Counted from the first letter of the stretch, positions 6,130-12,686 are shown. The stretch is DNA of 12,740 bases from an uncultured Mycoplasmatota bacterium (GCA_900554615.1 USIB01000038.1:1-12740); one strand, 5' to 3'. Notes: a model not told the origin generated them from the letters alone. Numbers and translations: made by a program.

Positions 6130-6473
6130 CTTTCTTTAATATTATACTTACTCTTTCTGTCTCTTAAGAAATATAATTTTGCTCTTCTAACTTTACCAGG
6201 CTTAACAATTTTAATATAAGCAACCTTATTAGAGTGTACATGGAATGTTTTTTCAACACCAATACCAGAATATTCTCCTCTAACAGTAAAAGTTTCAGAT
6301 ACTCCTTTACCTTTTCTTGCGATAACAACGCCTTTAAAGTCTTGGACTCTTTCTTTAGATTTTCCACCTTTAGTTTCAGTAATAATACATCCTACTATAA
6401 CAGAATCTCCTACTCTGAATTCAGGTAAATCTTTCTTCATTTGACTAGCAGTAATCTTGTCAATAATGTCCAT
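6123..6473 (-). CDS. rplS: Large-subunit ribosomal protein bL19
   Basis: 116 residues, normal for bL19, which sits at the 30S-50S interface. The sequence follows the family throughout: FRVGDSVIVG near the N-terminus, RVQDFKGVVIARKGKG (42-57), ETFTVRGEYSGIGVEKTFHV and the C-terminal KVRRAKLYFLRDRKSKYNIK, close to the usual VRRAKLYYLRxRxGKxAxIKE. There is a strong AAAGGAAGTG ribosome site. The gene is not next to rimM-trmD as in many Bacillota; here it is first in a two-gene unit with lepB, under its own strong promoter and a structured leader. Confidence 0.97.
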   Translation of the reverse strand: MDIIDKITASQMKKDLPEFRVGDSVIVGCIITETKGGKSKERVQDFKGVVIARKGKGVSETFTVRGEYSGIGVEKTFHVHSNKVAYIKIVKPGKVRRAKLYFLRDRKSKYNIKERR

Positions 6474-6536
6474 CGTATATACACTTCCTTTCTTTTCAGA
6501 TAATCACTATATCAATAGGCGGATTATCCCATAACG
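6474..6536 (-). promoter_or_regulatory. Structured leader of rplS, candidate L19 autoregulatory element
   Basis: On the minus strand GATAATC (6528-6522) pairs perfectly with GATTATC (6505-6499), enclosing an inner hairpin CTAT/ATAG (6518-6515 with 6510-6507) with a four-base loop. The structure occupies the 5' half of a leader of about 63 bases and ends about 15 bases before the ribosome site. An L19 leader RNA family is known upstream of rplS in low-GC Gram-positives. Position, size and two-helix form fit, but I could not run the covariance model. Confidence 0.6.
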
Positions 6537-6542
6537 AATATA

Positions 6543-6571
6543 ATTGTACCATATATTATATTAAATTACAA
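6543..6571 (-). promoter_or_regulatory. Promoter of rplS-lepB
   Basis: TTGTAA (6571-6566), a 17-base spacer and TACAAT (6548-6543), with TG one base upstream making an extended -10. The start is predicted near 6536, just upstream of the leader hairpin. Confidence 0.8.
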
Positions 6572-6599
6572 CTATTTTTATTCATTTTCTTTATTTTGT

Positions 6600-6653
6600 A
6601 CCAAGAAAGTCTGAGTCTTTCTTGGTTATGCCTAGCCTTAGGTCTAGTCATAA
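6600..6653. repeat. Paired abutting hairpins, locus B
   Basis: Hairpin 1: ACCAAGAAAG (6600-6609) pairs perfectly with CTTTCTTGGT (6617-6626); interior TC-TGA-GT. Hairpin 2: TTATG (6626-6630) pairs with CATAA (6649-6653), then CC/GT (6631-6632, 6647-6648), an inner stem TAG/CTA, a second CC/GT pair (6636-6637, 6642-6643) and the loop TTAG. Neither hairpin is followed by a T-tract on either strand. The phosphoesterase gene has its own terminator at 6711-6736. The locus lies 28 bases upstream of the rplS -35 box. With the leader and terminator, it accounts for most of the 293-base gap 6474-6766; I see nothing else in the remaining 6654-6710. Confidence 0.75.
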
Positions 6654-6710
6654 ACATTCACAAGATATTATATTCAGGGTGTAAACTTCCTAACTTCTAC
6701 TTTTTTCTAT

Positions 6711-6736
6711 TTAAAAGAAGATACTCATGTATCTCC
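6711..6736 (-). terminator. Terminator of the phosphoesterase gene
   Basis: On the minus strand GGAGATAC (6736-6729) pairs with GTATCTTC (6724-6717) with one wobble around ATGA, followed by TTTTAA. The GGAGGG and ATG in it would encode only five residues, so I read it as a terminator and not a small gene. Confidence 0.65.
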
Positions 6737-6766
6737 CTCCAATAATAAATATTTAGTTATCGTATC

Positions 6767-7780
6767 TTACTTACCCCATCTAGCATTAAACTTATCAATT
6801 TGACTCATTTCCATGCTTAAAGTTTTAACTTTAGCAGGAGGTACTACTTCATTTGGCTCTGTACTAGTACCTTTATATCCTCTAAAGTAACAAATATTTT
6901 CATTTACTGGAATAAAAGAACTATACATAGGAATTAGTTGCTTTAAAGTTAAACATTCAAAACATCCTTTATCAAAAGATAATTCCATATCAAGTATACT
7001 AGGATAACTTACATCTTTTGTAAATATATCACATAAAGGTGGCACTTTTACCCCAATATATCGAGCAGGTGCTAAAAAAGTTTTTATTCCATAAAAATGT
7101 GAATGTCCATAAAAAACCACATTTTCTTTGTTATTCAAATAAAGATGATAATCTACATGTGGATGACAAAGAACAATAGATTCATTTTTAATATTAATTT
7201 TTCCTTTAAAATAACCTATTGTAACTAAATCATGGCGATAATTATTAAGCATTGTCATAAGATTTTGTCCATAAACTTTAAATAGACTCATATCATGATT
7301 TCCTAAAACAACAAAGTTTAGAATACTTTTGTCAAAAGGATAATTATCTAATAAATAACTAACCCTATCCTCTCTATTTACTTTGCTAGGATTATCAATA
7401 TTATCTATTAAATCACCACAATTAAAAATAATGTGTATTCCTTTAGATAAACAATAATTATAAGTATCTTCAAGTAAATCCAATCGTTCTTTTTCACTAC
7501 CAATGTGAGTATCAGATATAACCACTGCTCTTAATGTATCATCACCTTGTGACATTAATAAATTCACTTCATTGGAAGATGGTACATTATATCTAACGTC
7601 AGGTGAATAAACTATATTACCATTAGAATAATAACTTCTTGTAAAGTCATATCCACTATTTTTTATCATAGTTAAATGATTAAATATTCTTTTATGTGAA
7701 ATATTTAAAGTCTCACTTATTTCATTTAAAGTTTTACCTTCATTAATTAATTTTAATAATTGAATTGTCAAATCTGACAT
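6767..7780 (-). CDS. HTH-metallophosphoesterase fusion protein
   Basis: 337 residues from the ATG at 7780; a TTG one codon earlier is too close to the ribosome site. Residues 3-45 form a helix-turn-helix (LNEISETLNISHKRIFNHLT) of winged-helix type. About 35 residues of linker lead to a calcineurin-like phosphoesterase domain with all metal-binding motifs: DTH (90-92), GDLID (122-126), GNHD (160-163), the CHPH histidines (205-208) and GHSH (225-228). The two-metal site is therefore intact and the protein should be an active phosphohydrolase; the substrate (nucleotide, phosphoprotein or nucleic acid) cannot be told. A C-terminal part of about 90 residues has no recognised motif. It is monocistronic, with consensus promoter and terminator. 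The ribosome site is TAAGGGGGG, shared with the gene at 11109. Confidence 0.85.
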   Translation of the reverse strand: MSDLTIQLLKLINEGKTLNEISETLNISHKRIFNHLTMIKNSGYDFTRSYYSNGNIVYSPDVRYNVPSSNEVNLLMSQGDDTLRAVVISDTHIGSEKERLDLLEDTYNYCLSKGIHIIFNCGDLIDNIDNPSKVNREDRVSYLLDNYPFDKSILNFVVLGNHDMSLFKVYGQNLMTMLNNYRHDLVTIGYFKGKINIKNESIVLCHPHVDYHLYLNNKENVVFYGHSHFYGIKTFLAPARYIGVKVPPLCDIFTKDVSYPSILDMELSFDKGCFECLTLKQLIPMYSSFIPVNENICYFRGYKGTSTEPNEVVPPAKVKTLSMEMSQIDKFNARWGK

Positions 7781-7805
7781 CAAAATCCCCCCTTAAGTGT
7801 CTAAT

Positions 7806-7834
7806 ATAATATCACTTTTAAAAGGAAATGTCAA
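7806..7834 (-). promoter_or_regulatory. Promoter of the HTH-phosphoesterase gene
   Basis: TTGACA (7834-7829), a 17-base spacer and TATTAT (7811-7806). The short leader reads AGACACTTAAGGGGGGA, close to the leader of the gene at 11109. Confidence 0.88.
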
Positions 7835-7843
7835 CAAAAACTT

Positions 7844-7909
7844 AATGAGGGAGACAATATCTTGGCTCCCTCATTCTTCTTAAGACAAATACTATTTTGG
7901 CTTAAGAAG
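7844..7909. repeat. Paired abutting hairpins, locus C
   Basis: Hairpin 1: AATGAGGGAG (7844-7853) pairs perfectly with CTCCCTCATT (7866-7875). Hairpin 2: CTTCTTAAG (7876-7884) pairs perfectly with CTTAAGAAG (7901-7909). They abut exactly. On the minus strand both interiors start CC and end GT, with AAGATATT and AAAATAGTATTT between, so the motif is in the opposite orientation to loci A and B. mscL has no other terminator. On the minus strand hairpin 1 is followed by AAGTTTTTG, so it may also end the ligA-mscL transcript. It lies nine bases upstream of the phosphoesterase -35 box. Confidence 0.75.
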
Positions 7910-7917
7910 TAATAAAA

Positions 7918-8319
7918 CTATTTCTTATTATTCTTCTTAAGTAAATCTCTAATTTCTTCTAGTAAAATAACCTCTTCACTTTTCTTAGAAGCCTCTTCCT
8001 TCTTCTCCTCTTTTTTCTTATTAATACTAGTTATCTTATTAATAAACTTAACAAGTAAAAATATACAAAAAGAAATAATAAAGAAATTAATAATATTATT
8101 AATCAAACTACCATATTTAATTTCAGCACTACCAACCTTAATAGCCAAATTACTAAAATCATGACCCCCTATAATAATACCAATAATAGGCATTAATAAA
8201 TCATCTACTACTGAAGTAACAATTTTACCAAAAGCAGACCCCATAACAACTCCTACTGCTAAATCAACAACATTACCTCTTTCAACAAAAGTTTTAAATT
8301 CACTTATAATTTTTTTCAT
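7918..8319 (-). CDS. mscL: Large-conductance mechanosensitive channel MscL
   Basis: 133 residues, normal for this homopentameric channel, which opens under membrane tension to release solutes in hypo-osmotic shock. The N-terminal amphipathic helix is KKIISEFKTFVERGNVVDLA. The pore-lining first membrane helix contains the conserved VVDLAVGVVMGSAFGKIV. The second lies at about 72-94 (LINNIINFFIISFCIFLLVKF). The C-terminal bundle is a lysine/glutamate-rich linker (98-115) and EEVILLEEIRDLLKKNN, close to the usual LLxEIRDLL. It starts nine bases after the ligA stop codon with AGAGGTAG, so it is cotranscribed with ligA. That pairing has no obvious functional logic. Confidence 0.97.
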   Translation of the reverse strand: MKKIISEFKTFVERGNVVDLAVGVVMGSAFGKIVTSVVDDLLMPIIGIIIGGHDFSNLAIKVGSAEIKYGSLINNIINFFIISFCIFLLVKFINKITSINKKKEEKKEEASKKSEEVILLEEIRDLLKKNNKK

Positions 8320-8328
8320 ACTCTACCT

Positions 8329-10329
8329 CTAACTTTCTATTTTTTGAATAAATTCTTCTTCTTGCCAAATAGGAATACCAAGTTCTATAGCCTTATCATA
8401 TTTACTACCTGGTGAATCTCCTACTATAACAGCAGAAGTTTTTTTACTAACTGAAGAAGATACTTTTCCTCCTAATGACTCTATAATCTCACTGGCCTTA
8501 TCTCTTGTAATACTAACTAAAGTTCCTGTAAGTACAAAAGTCTTTCCCATAAATTCATCTTTCTCTTCATAATCAGAATTATTTATATAATTCATATTAA
8601 TACCAATCTCTTTTAATTTATCAATTAACTTAATATTTTCTTCATTATTAAAATATTCATATACACTCTTAGCAATAATAGGACCAACTTCATTAATATT
8701 AGTAAGTTCTTCTATACTAGCAGACATAATATTATCTATATTCTTATAATATCTTGCTAATATCTTAGCAGTTTTAGCTCCAACATTCCTAATACCAAGT
8801 CCAAATAATAATCTTTCTAATGAATTACTCTTACTATTAATGGTAGCCTTCTTTAAATTATCAATCTTCTTCTTACCATAACCATTTAAATTAATTAATT
8901 CTTCTTCATATTTATCTATATCATAAATATCTGTAATATCAGTAATAAATCCTTCATTGTATAATTCTTCTAGTATTGCTTCTCCCATGCCATCTATATT
9001 CATTGCATTCCTACTTGCAAAATGAATAAGATTCTCTATCTTTCTCGCGGGACATTTCATATTAGGACAATAATAATCTGCTTCTTTTTCATTTCTAATA
9101 ATCTCAGTATCACAAATAGGACACTTATCTAACATCTTAAATGATGGAAGTTCTCCTATTCTTCTCTCTTTTAATACTCTAACTACTTCTGGTATGACAT
9201 CTCCTGCTTTTCTAATTGATATGATATCTCCTACTCTAATATCTTTACTCTTGCAATAATCTTCATTGTGAAGTGTTGCTCTAGATACTAAAGAGCCCGC
9301 TACATGAACTGGTGAAAATATTGCATTAGGAGTAATCTTTCCTGTTCTACCTACTGTGAACTTTATTTCTTTTAAAGTAGTAAGTACTTCTTCAGCAGGA
9401 AACTTATAAGCAATACCCCATCTTGGTACTCTTGCTGTATAGCCAAGCTTCTCTTCATCATCAAGACTATTTACTTTTAATACTACTCCATCTATTTCAT
9501 AAGGAAGACCTTCTCTTTTCTTAGCAAGAACATCTATATCTTTGATTATCTCATTAGCACTTGAAGCCACTGTATTTAGTTTATAGTTAGTAACAAAACC
9601 TAGTTCGCGTAAGAACTTTAATGATTCTTCTTGAGTTTTTATATTATAATCTCTAGGATTTGGTATAAAATATGCCATAAAGTCAAGACCTCTTTTAGCA
9701 GTAACCCTACTATCTAGTTGTCTAACTGAGCCTGCTGCTGCATTCCTAGGATTTGCAAATAATGCTTCTCCTTTTTCTTCCCTCTCTTTATTTACTTTAT
9801 TAAAGGAAGATTTACTCATATATATTTCTCCTCTTACTTCTATGTCAATATCTTTATTTAGTTTAAGAGGAATAGATTTAATTGTTTTAGCATTAGTAGT
9901 TATATTTTCTCCTACTAATCCATCTCCTCTAGTCGCCGCTCTAACTAGTACTCCTTTTTCATATATCAAAGAACCTGATAAACCATCCATCTTAGGCTCT
10001 ACTGTATATACTGGATTTGCAATAGTTTTCTTAATTCTCTCATCAAAAGCCATTATCTCTTCTTCATTAAAAATATCATCAAAGGAAAGCATTGGACTTT
10101 TATGGGAAACTTTCTCAAACTTATCAAGTACTTTTCCACCTACTCTTGAAGTAGGAGATTCCTCTCTCTTTAAATTAGGATATTCTTCTTCTAATCTAAG
10201 TAATTCACTATAATAATCATCATATTCTTGGTCTGTTATACTTGGATTATCATTTACATAATACTCTATACTTGCTTTATTAATTATTTCTATAAGTTCA
10301 TCCATTCTATTTCTTATTTTATCTTCCAT
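8329..10329 (-). CDS. ligA: NAD-dependent DNA ligase LigA
   Basis: 666 residues, full length. LigA seals nicks between Okazaki fragments and in repair, using NAD+. Domains in order: Ia, the NAD-binding part (about 1-70, with YYVNDNPSITDQEYDDYY); the nucleotidyl transferase domain with active-site lysine in EPKMDG (Lys113) and motifs TRGDGLVGENIT and IEVRGEIYM; FANPRNAAAGSVRQLD (191-206); EIDGVVLKVN (278-287); the OB fold from GRTGKITPNA; a four-cysteine zinc finger (Cys403, 406, 421, 426); helix-hairpin-helix repeats (about 445-560); and a BRCT domain (591-666) with FVLTGTL and IPIWQEEEF. All key residues are present. The ribosome site is weak (GGTGAT), but the promoter is good. It is probably essential and cotranscribed with mscL. 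Confidence 0.98.
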   Translation of the reverse strand: MEDKIRNRMDELIEIINKASIEYYVNDNPSITDQEYDDYYSELLRLEEEYPNLKREESPTSRVGGKVLDKFEKVSHKSPMLSFDDIFNEEEIMAFDERIKKTIANPVYTVEPKMDGLSGSLIYEKGVLVRAATRGDGLVGENITTNAKTIKSIPLKLNKDIDIEVRGEIYMSKSSFNKVNKEREEKGEALFANPRNAAAGSVRQLDSRVTAKRGLDFMAYFIPNPRDYNIKTQEESLKFLRELGFVTNYKLNTVASSANEIIKDIDVLAKKREGLPYEIDGVVLKVNSLDDEEKLGYTARVPRWGIAYKFPAEEVLTTLKEIKFTVGRTGKITPNAIFSPVHVAGSLVSRATLHNEDYCKSKDIRVGDIISIRKAGDVIPEVVRVLKERRIGELPSFKMLDKCPICDTEIIRNEKEADYYCPNMKCPARKIENLIHFASRNAMNIDGMGEAILEELYNEGFITDITDIYDIDKYEEELINLNGYGKKKIDNLKKATINSKSNSLERLLFGLGIRNVGAKTAKILARYYKNIDNIMSASIEELTNINEVGPIIAKSVYEYFNNEENIKLIDKLKEIGINMNYINNSDYEEKDEFMGKTFVLTGTLVSITRDKASEIIESLGGKVSSSVSKKTSAVIVGDSPGSKYDKAIELGIPIWQEEEFIQKIES

Positions 10330-10344
10330 TATATCACCATCTAA

Positions 10345-10374
10345 AGTATACCATAATTAAAAAAAGAAGGTCAA
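10345..10374 (-). promoter_or_regulatory. Promoter of ligA-mscL, overlapping a terminator
   Basis: TTGACC (10374-10369), an 18-base spacer ending in TGG, and TATACT (10350-10345): an extended -10 promoter. The -35 box is part of the downstream arm of the preceding terminator and the T-tract forms most of the spacer. The leader is only about 10-15 bases. Confidence 0.7.
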
Positions 10375-10408
10375 GTAGTAATCTTAAAAAAGATTTATTT
10401 GACCTTCT
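10358..10408 (-). terminator. Terminator at the end of the 241-residue protein gene
   Basis: On the minus strand AGAAGGTCAA (10408-10399) pairs perfectly with TTGACCTTCT (10374-10365), with a nested AATCTT/AAGATT hairpin inside, then seven T. The upstream arm lies in the last codons and the stop codon is inside the hairpin. Confidence 0.88.
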
Positions 10409-11109
10409 AATTCTTTTGTCTTTATTTTTTTCTTTGTTTGTGTATTACTACCTGCTAACGAGTTCATTAAATATTCTAAAGCTAACTTTCTCTCTAATTT
10501 ATCTTCTTCTTTAGATATATTATTTTCTTCTTTAGAAACACTAACATCATAACTATAGATAAACATTGCTAGATCATGAAAAGCTTTATAATTGATTTTG
10601 ACTTCTCCTGTATTCTTATCTGTCTTAGTTATTTCACTCATATAAAAATCTCTTAGCTTAATTATTATTAACTCTATATTACTAGTAGTAATAGCATCTC
10701 TTAATATACACAAGTTTGTATTATTGATATAACTATTACGATAATGTGCTAATAACTTATTTAAGAATCTTATATCTTTTTGTTTACTAAGTAGTATAAA
10801 TGATAGGCATTGTACATCAAAGTATTTCCTAGCAGTACTATATGCAAGACCATATTCTACTTTCTCTAACTTATCATTTCTTTTACTTCTAATAGATAAG
10901 TCTCTAGTAACATCTTCTAATTCGATAATATTATTTTCTACTAAATGCTCTTTAAATTGATATTCATCTCTAAAAAACATTGTACATCTATCAATTTCTT
11001 CTAAACTAAAACCTTTTTTATTATTCGATATTCTTTTAAACATTTCTAATGAAGTAATATCAAGTGGTATGTTCTCTTTACCCCTTTTTACTGTTAAATA
11101 ATATGCCAT
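10384..11109 (-). CDS. Protein of unknown function with possible clamp-binding C-terminus
   Basis: 241 residues; I do not recognise the family. The ATG at 11109 has TTAAGGGGGG upstream. A GTG six codons earlier lies at the transcription start and is rejected. The N-terminal half (MAYYLTVKRGKENIPLDITS, then FSLEEIDRCTMFFRDEYQF) is mixed alpha/beta. The middle (about 85-195) looks helical, with LLSKQKDIRFLNKLLAHYRNS and HDLAMFIYSYDVSV. A charged coil-like helix (196-215) precedes a lysine-rich, probably flexible tail that ends exactly in QINLF (237-241). That resembles the QLxLF peptide by which DNA polymerases and MutS bind the beta sliding clamp. There is no signal peptide or membrane segment, so it is cytoplasmic. 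ligA lies directly downstream, but behind a terminator and its own promoter. Confidence 0.75.
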   Translation of the reverse strand: MAYYLTVKRGKENIPLDITSLEMFKRISNNKKGFSLEEIDRCTMFFRDEYQFKEHLVENNIIELEDVTRDLSIRSKRNDKLEKVEYGLAYSTARKYFDVQCLSFILLSKQKDIRFLNKLLAHYRNSYINNTNLCILRDAITTSNIELIIIKLRDFYMSEITKTDKNTGEVKINYKAFHDLAMFIYSYDVSVSKEENNISKEEDKLERKLALEYLMNSLAGSNTQTKKKIKTKELEGQINLF

Positions 11110-11133
11110 ATTTTCCCCCCTTAACACGTCTAT

Positions 11134-11162
11134 ATGATAGCAGATTTCTCCCCATTTGTCAA
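11134..11162 (-). promoter_or_regulatory. Promoter of the 241-residue protein gene
   Basis: TTGACA (11162-11157), a 17-base spacer and TATCAT (11139-11134). The start is predicted near 11128. The leader is under 20 bases and is mostly the TTAAGGGGGG ribosome site. Confidence 0.85.
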
Positions 11163-11163
11163 A

Positions 11164-11196
11164 TTTAAAAAAGAACAGACGATAAATGTCTGTTCT
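11164..11196 (-). terminator. Terminator of the surface protein gene
   Basis: On the minus strand AGAACAGAC (11196-11188) pairs perfectly with GTCTGTTCT (11180-11172) around a seven-base loop, followed by TTTTTAAA. It starts two bases after the stop codon. Confidence 0.92.
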
Positions 11197-11198
11197 AA

Positions 11199-12686
11199 TT
11201 ATCTATTTACTTTAGCAAGTTTTTTTCTTGATACTAGTACTGCTCCTACTGAAGCAAGTCCAAGTGTTGCAAGAACAAGTGCTAAGTTCATATCTGAAGT
11301 CTTAGGATTCTTTTCTCCTTGAGGTATTGTTTCCTTTACGAAACTCATATAAATAGTAGTGTTTTCATTAAGTTCCTTAGAAAAATCAAACTTATTTTTT
11401 AATTCTTTATCAGAATAATATCCTACTAGTTTGTATCCTTCTCCAATATCTCCTAATAATGATGTAAGTTCTTTTTCAGCATCTTCATCAAATACATCAC
11501 CTTTTTCTACTACTACTGTATACATATTTTCAGTAACAGTTTTTCCATCTTCAGTGATAGATGCTGCAATAGTAACTACTATATTATCTGTTCCAAGATA
11601 TTCATCATCAACATCATTATTGAATAATCCACCTTCAATACTAATTATATTGTTTGCTTGAGCAGTTTTTAAGGCTTTTGAAATGGCAAGAATTTCTTTA
11701 CCTTCAGCAGCATTAAATTCACCATATGTTATTTTAAGTCCTTCAACTGCAGAAGTAGTATCGCTACCATATTCTAGGATGACATTTCCATTTTCACTAG
11801 TAAATATTCCATCTTCTATATTTAGATTAATATGTCCGTAATATATACTATTTGTTTCTATCTGAATAGCAGAACCTGAAGGGTTTAAACCATCACTATA
11901 TAATTCTGGATTTCCTACATATTTACCATTAGCAGTAAAATTTCCACCTTTAATATTAATTGTACCCGACTTAATACCAATGGCAGTTGCAGTTCCTGTT
12001 ACGGTTACACCATCTTCTATATTCCAAACACCAGCACCTGCTGCATAAACACCTATACCTTCTTCTCCTGTAGAAGTTATTTTTGCACCTTTCTTAATGT
12101 TTACCACTGGAAAATTTTGAGTTGTTGTATCATCTTTATTAATAATGTTTCCACTTATTGTAATACCATTATCTTTAGTTGACTCTATTGTTCCAGAAAA
12201 ATTAACAACTGAATTATATCCTTTTTTTATATTTTTTCCAGCATCGTGAAAAACAGCTATTCCTGTAGTTCCAATTAATTTAACATCTTTTTCAACATTT
12301 AATACTGAAAAATTAGGAGTTGCTTTATCAGAATCACTCCATACACTTACAGCATTGTGTGTAGGATGCTTAATTGTTCCTTTACCAGTAATAGTTAATT
12401 TACCACCATATACGATAAATGATCTGTTTGTAGCTTCACTAGAATCTACAGTAAAATTGTGTCCATTTAGGTCTAAAGTAAGTTCTTTACCATCTTTAAC
12501 CTTAAGTGAATTTCCATCTCCTTTATGATTTTCAATATCTGCAGTTAACTTAATTGTGTCTCCTGTTGCAGCTTCAGAAAACGCTTTAATAAGTTCTTCA
12601 TCTGTTGCAACTTCTTTAGTAGCAGCCATTACATTAGGTACAAATAATGCAAAAGCAGCCATTAGAAATAATAATTTCTTTTTCAT
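11199..12686 (-). CDS. Cell-wall-anchored beta-helix surface protein
   Basis: 495 residues. A signal peptide (KKK, hydrophobic 5-18, cleavage likely near VMA-A at 21-22) is followed by a long repetitive domain of short beta-strands with recurring Gly and Asn (GKELTLDLNG, GKLTITGKG, GVWNIEDGVTVTG, GTINIKGGNF). This is typical of a right-handed parallel beta-helix. Around 417-449, GYKLVGYYSDKELKNKFDF followed by NENTTIYMSF resembles a Listeria-Bacteroides (InlB-type) repeat. The C-terminus is a sorting signal: NPKTSD (460-465), a hydrophobic segment of about 20 residues and the basic tail SRKKLAKVNR. A sortase should attach it to the wall; the motif is NPKTS rather than LPxTG. It may bind host or surface glycans (inference). 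The ribosome site is GGAAGAAGAG. Confidence 0.88.
   Translation of the reverse strand: MKKKLLFLMAAFALFVPNVMAATKEVATDEELIKAFSEAATGDTIKLTADIENHKGDGNSLKVKDGKELTLDLNGHNFTVDSSEATNRSFIVYGGKLTITGKGTIKHPTHNAVSVWSDSDKATPNFSVLNVEKDVKLIGTTGIAVFHDAGKNIKKGYNSVVNFSGTIESTKDNGITISGNIINKDDTTTQNFPVVNIKKGAKITSTGEEGIGVYAAGAGVWNIEDGVTVTGTATAIGIKSGTINIKGGNFTANGKYVGNPELYSDGLNPSGSAIQIETNSIYYGHINLNIEDGIFTSENGNVILEYGSDTTSAVEGLKITYGEFNAAEGKEILAISKALKTAQANNIISIEGGLFNNDVDDEYLGTDNIVVTIAASITEDGKTVTENMYTVVVEKGDVFDEDAEKELTSLLGDIGEGYKLVGYYSDKELKNKFDFSKELNENTTIYMSFVKETIPQGEKNPKTSDMNLALVLATLGLASVGAVLVSRKKLAKVNR

Noticed and set aside
6164..6428. Open frames overlapping rplS on both strands
   Set aside because: rplS is unmistakable over its whole length; these are out-of-frame or antisense shadows.
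6717..6733. Five-codon leader-peptide-like frame with GGAGGG before ATG
   Set aside because: The ATG lies in the loop of a terminator hairpin after a complete gene, and no regulated gene with attenuation follows closely.
4548..7909. Paired hairpins as ends of an insertion sequence or as plain terminators
   Set aside because: No transposase, no shared stem sequence and no flanking duplication is visible. Loci A and B lack T-tracts and follow genes that already have terminators; only locus C could double as one.
9842..10213. Plus-strand open frame of 123 codons inside ligA
   Set aside because: It lies wholly opposite a full-length conserved ligase and its translation is low-complexity Ser/Leu-rich sequence with no ribosome site; an antisense shadow.
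11127..11127. GTG start for the 241-residue protein, six codons upstream
   Set aside because: It coincides with the predicted transcription start and would leave no ribosome site; the ATG at 11109 has TTAAGGGGGG at correct distance.
11134..11661. Plus-strand open frames at 11134-11322 and 11431-11661
   Set aside because: The first overlaps a promoter, a terminator and the end of the surface protein gene; the second lies opposite that gene. Composition follows the antisense of the real gene and no start signals are seen.
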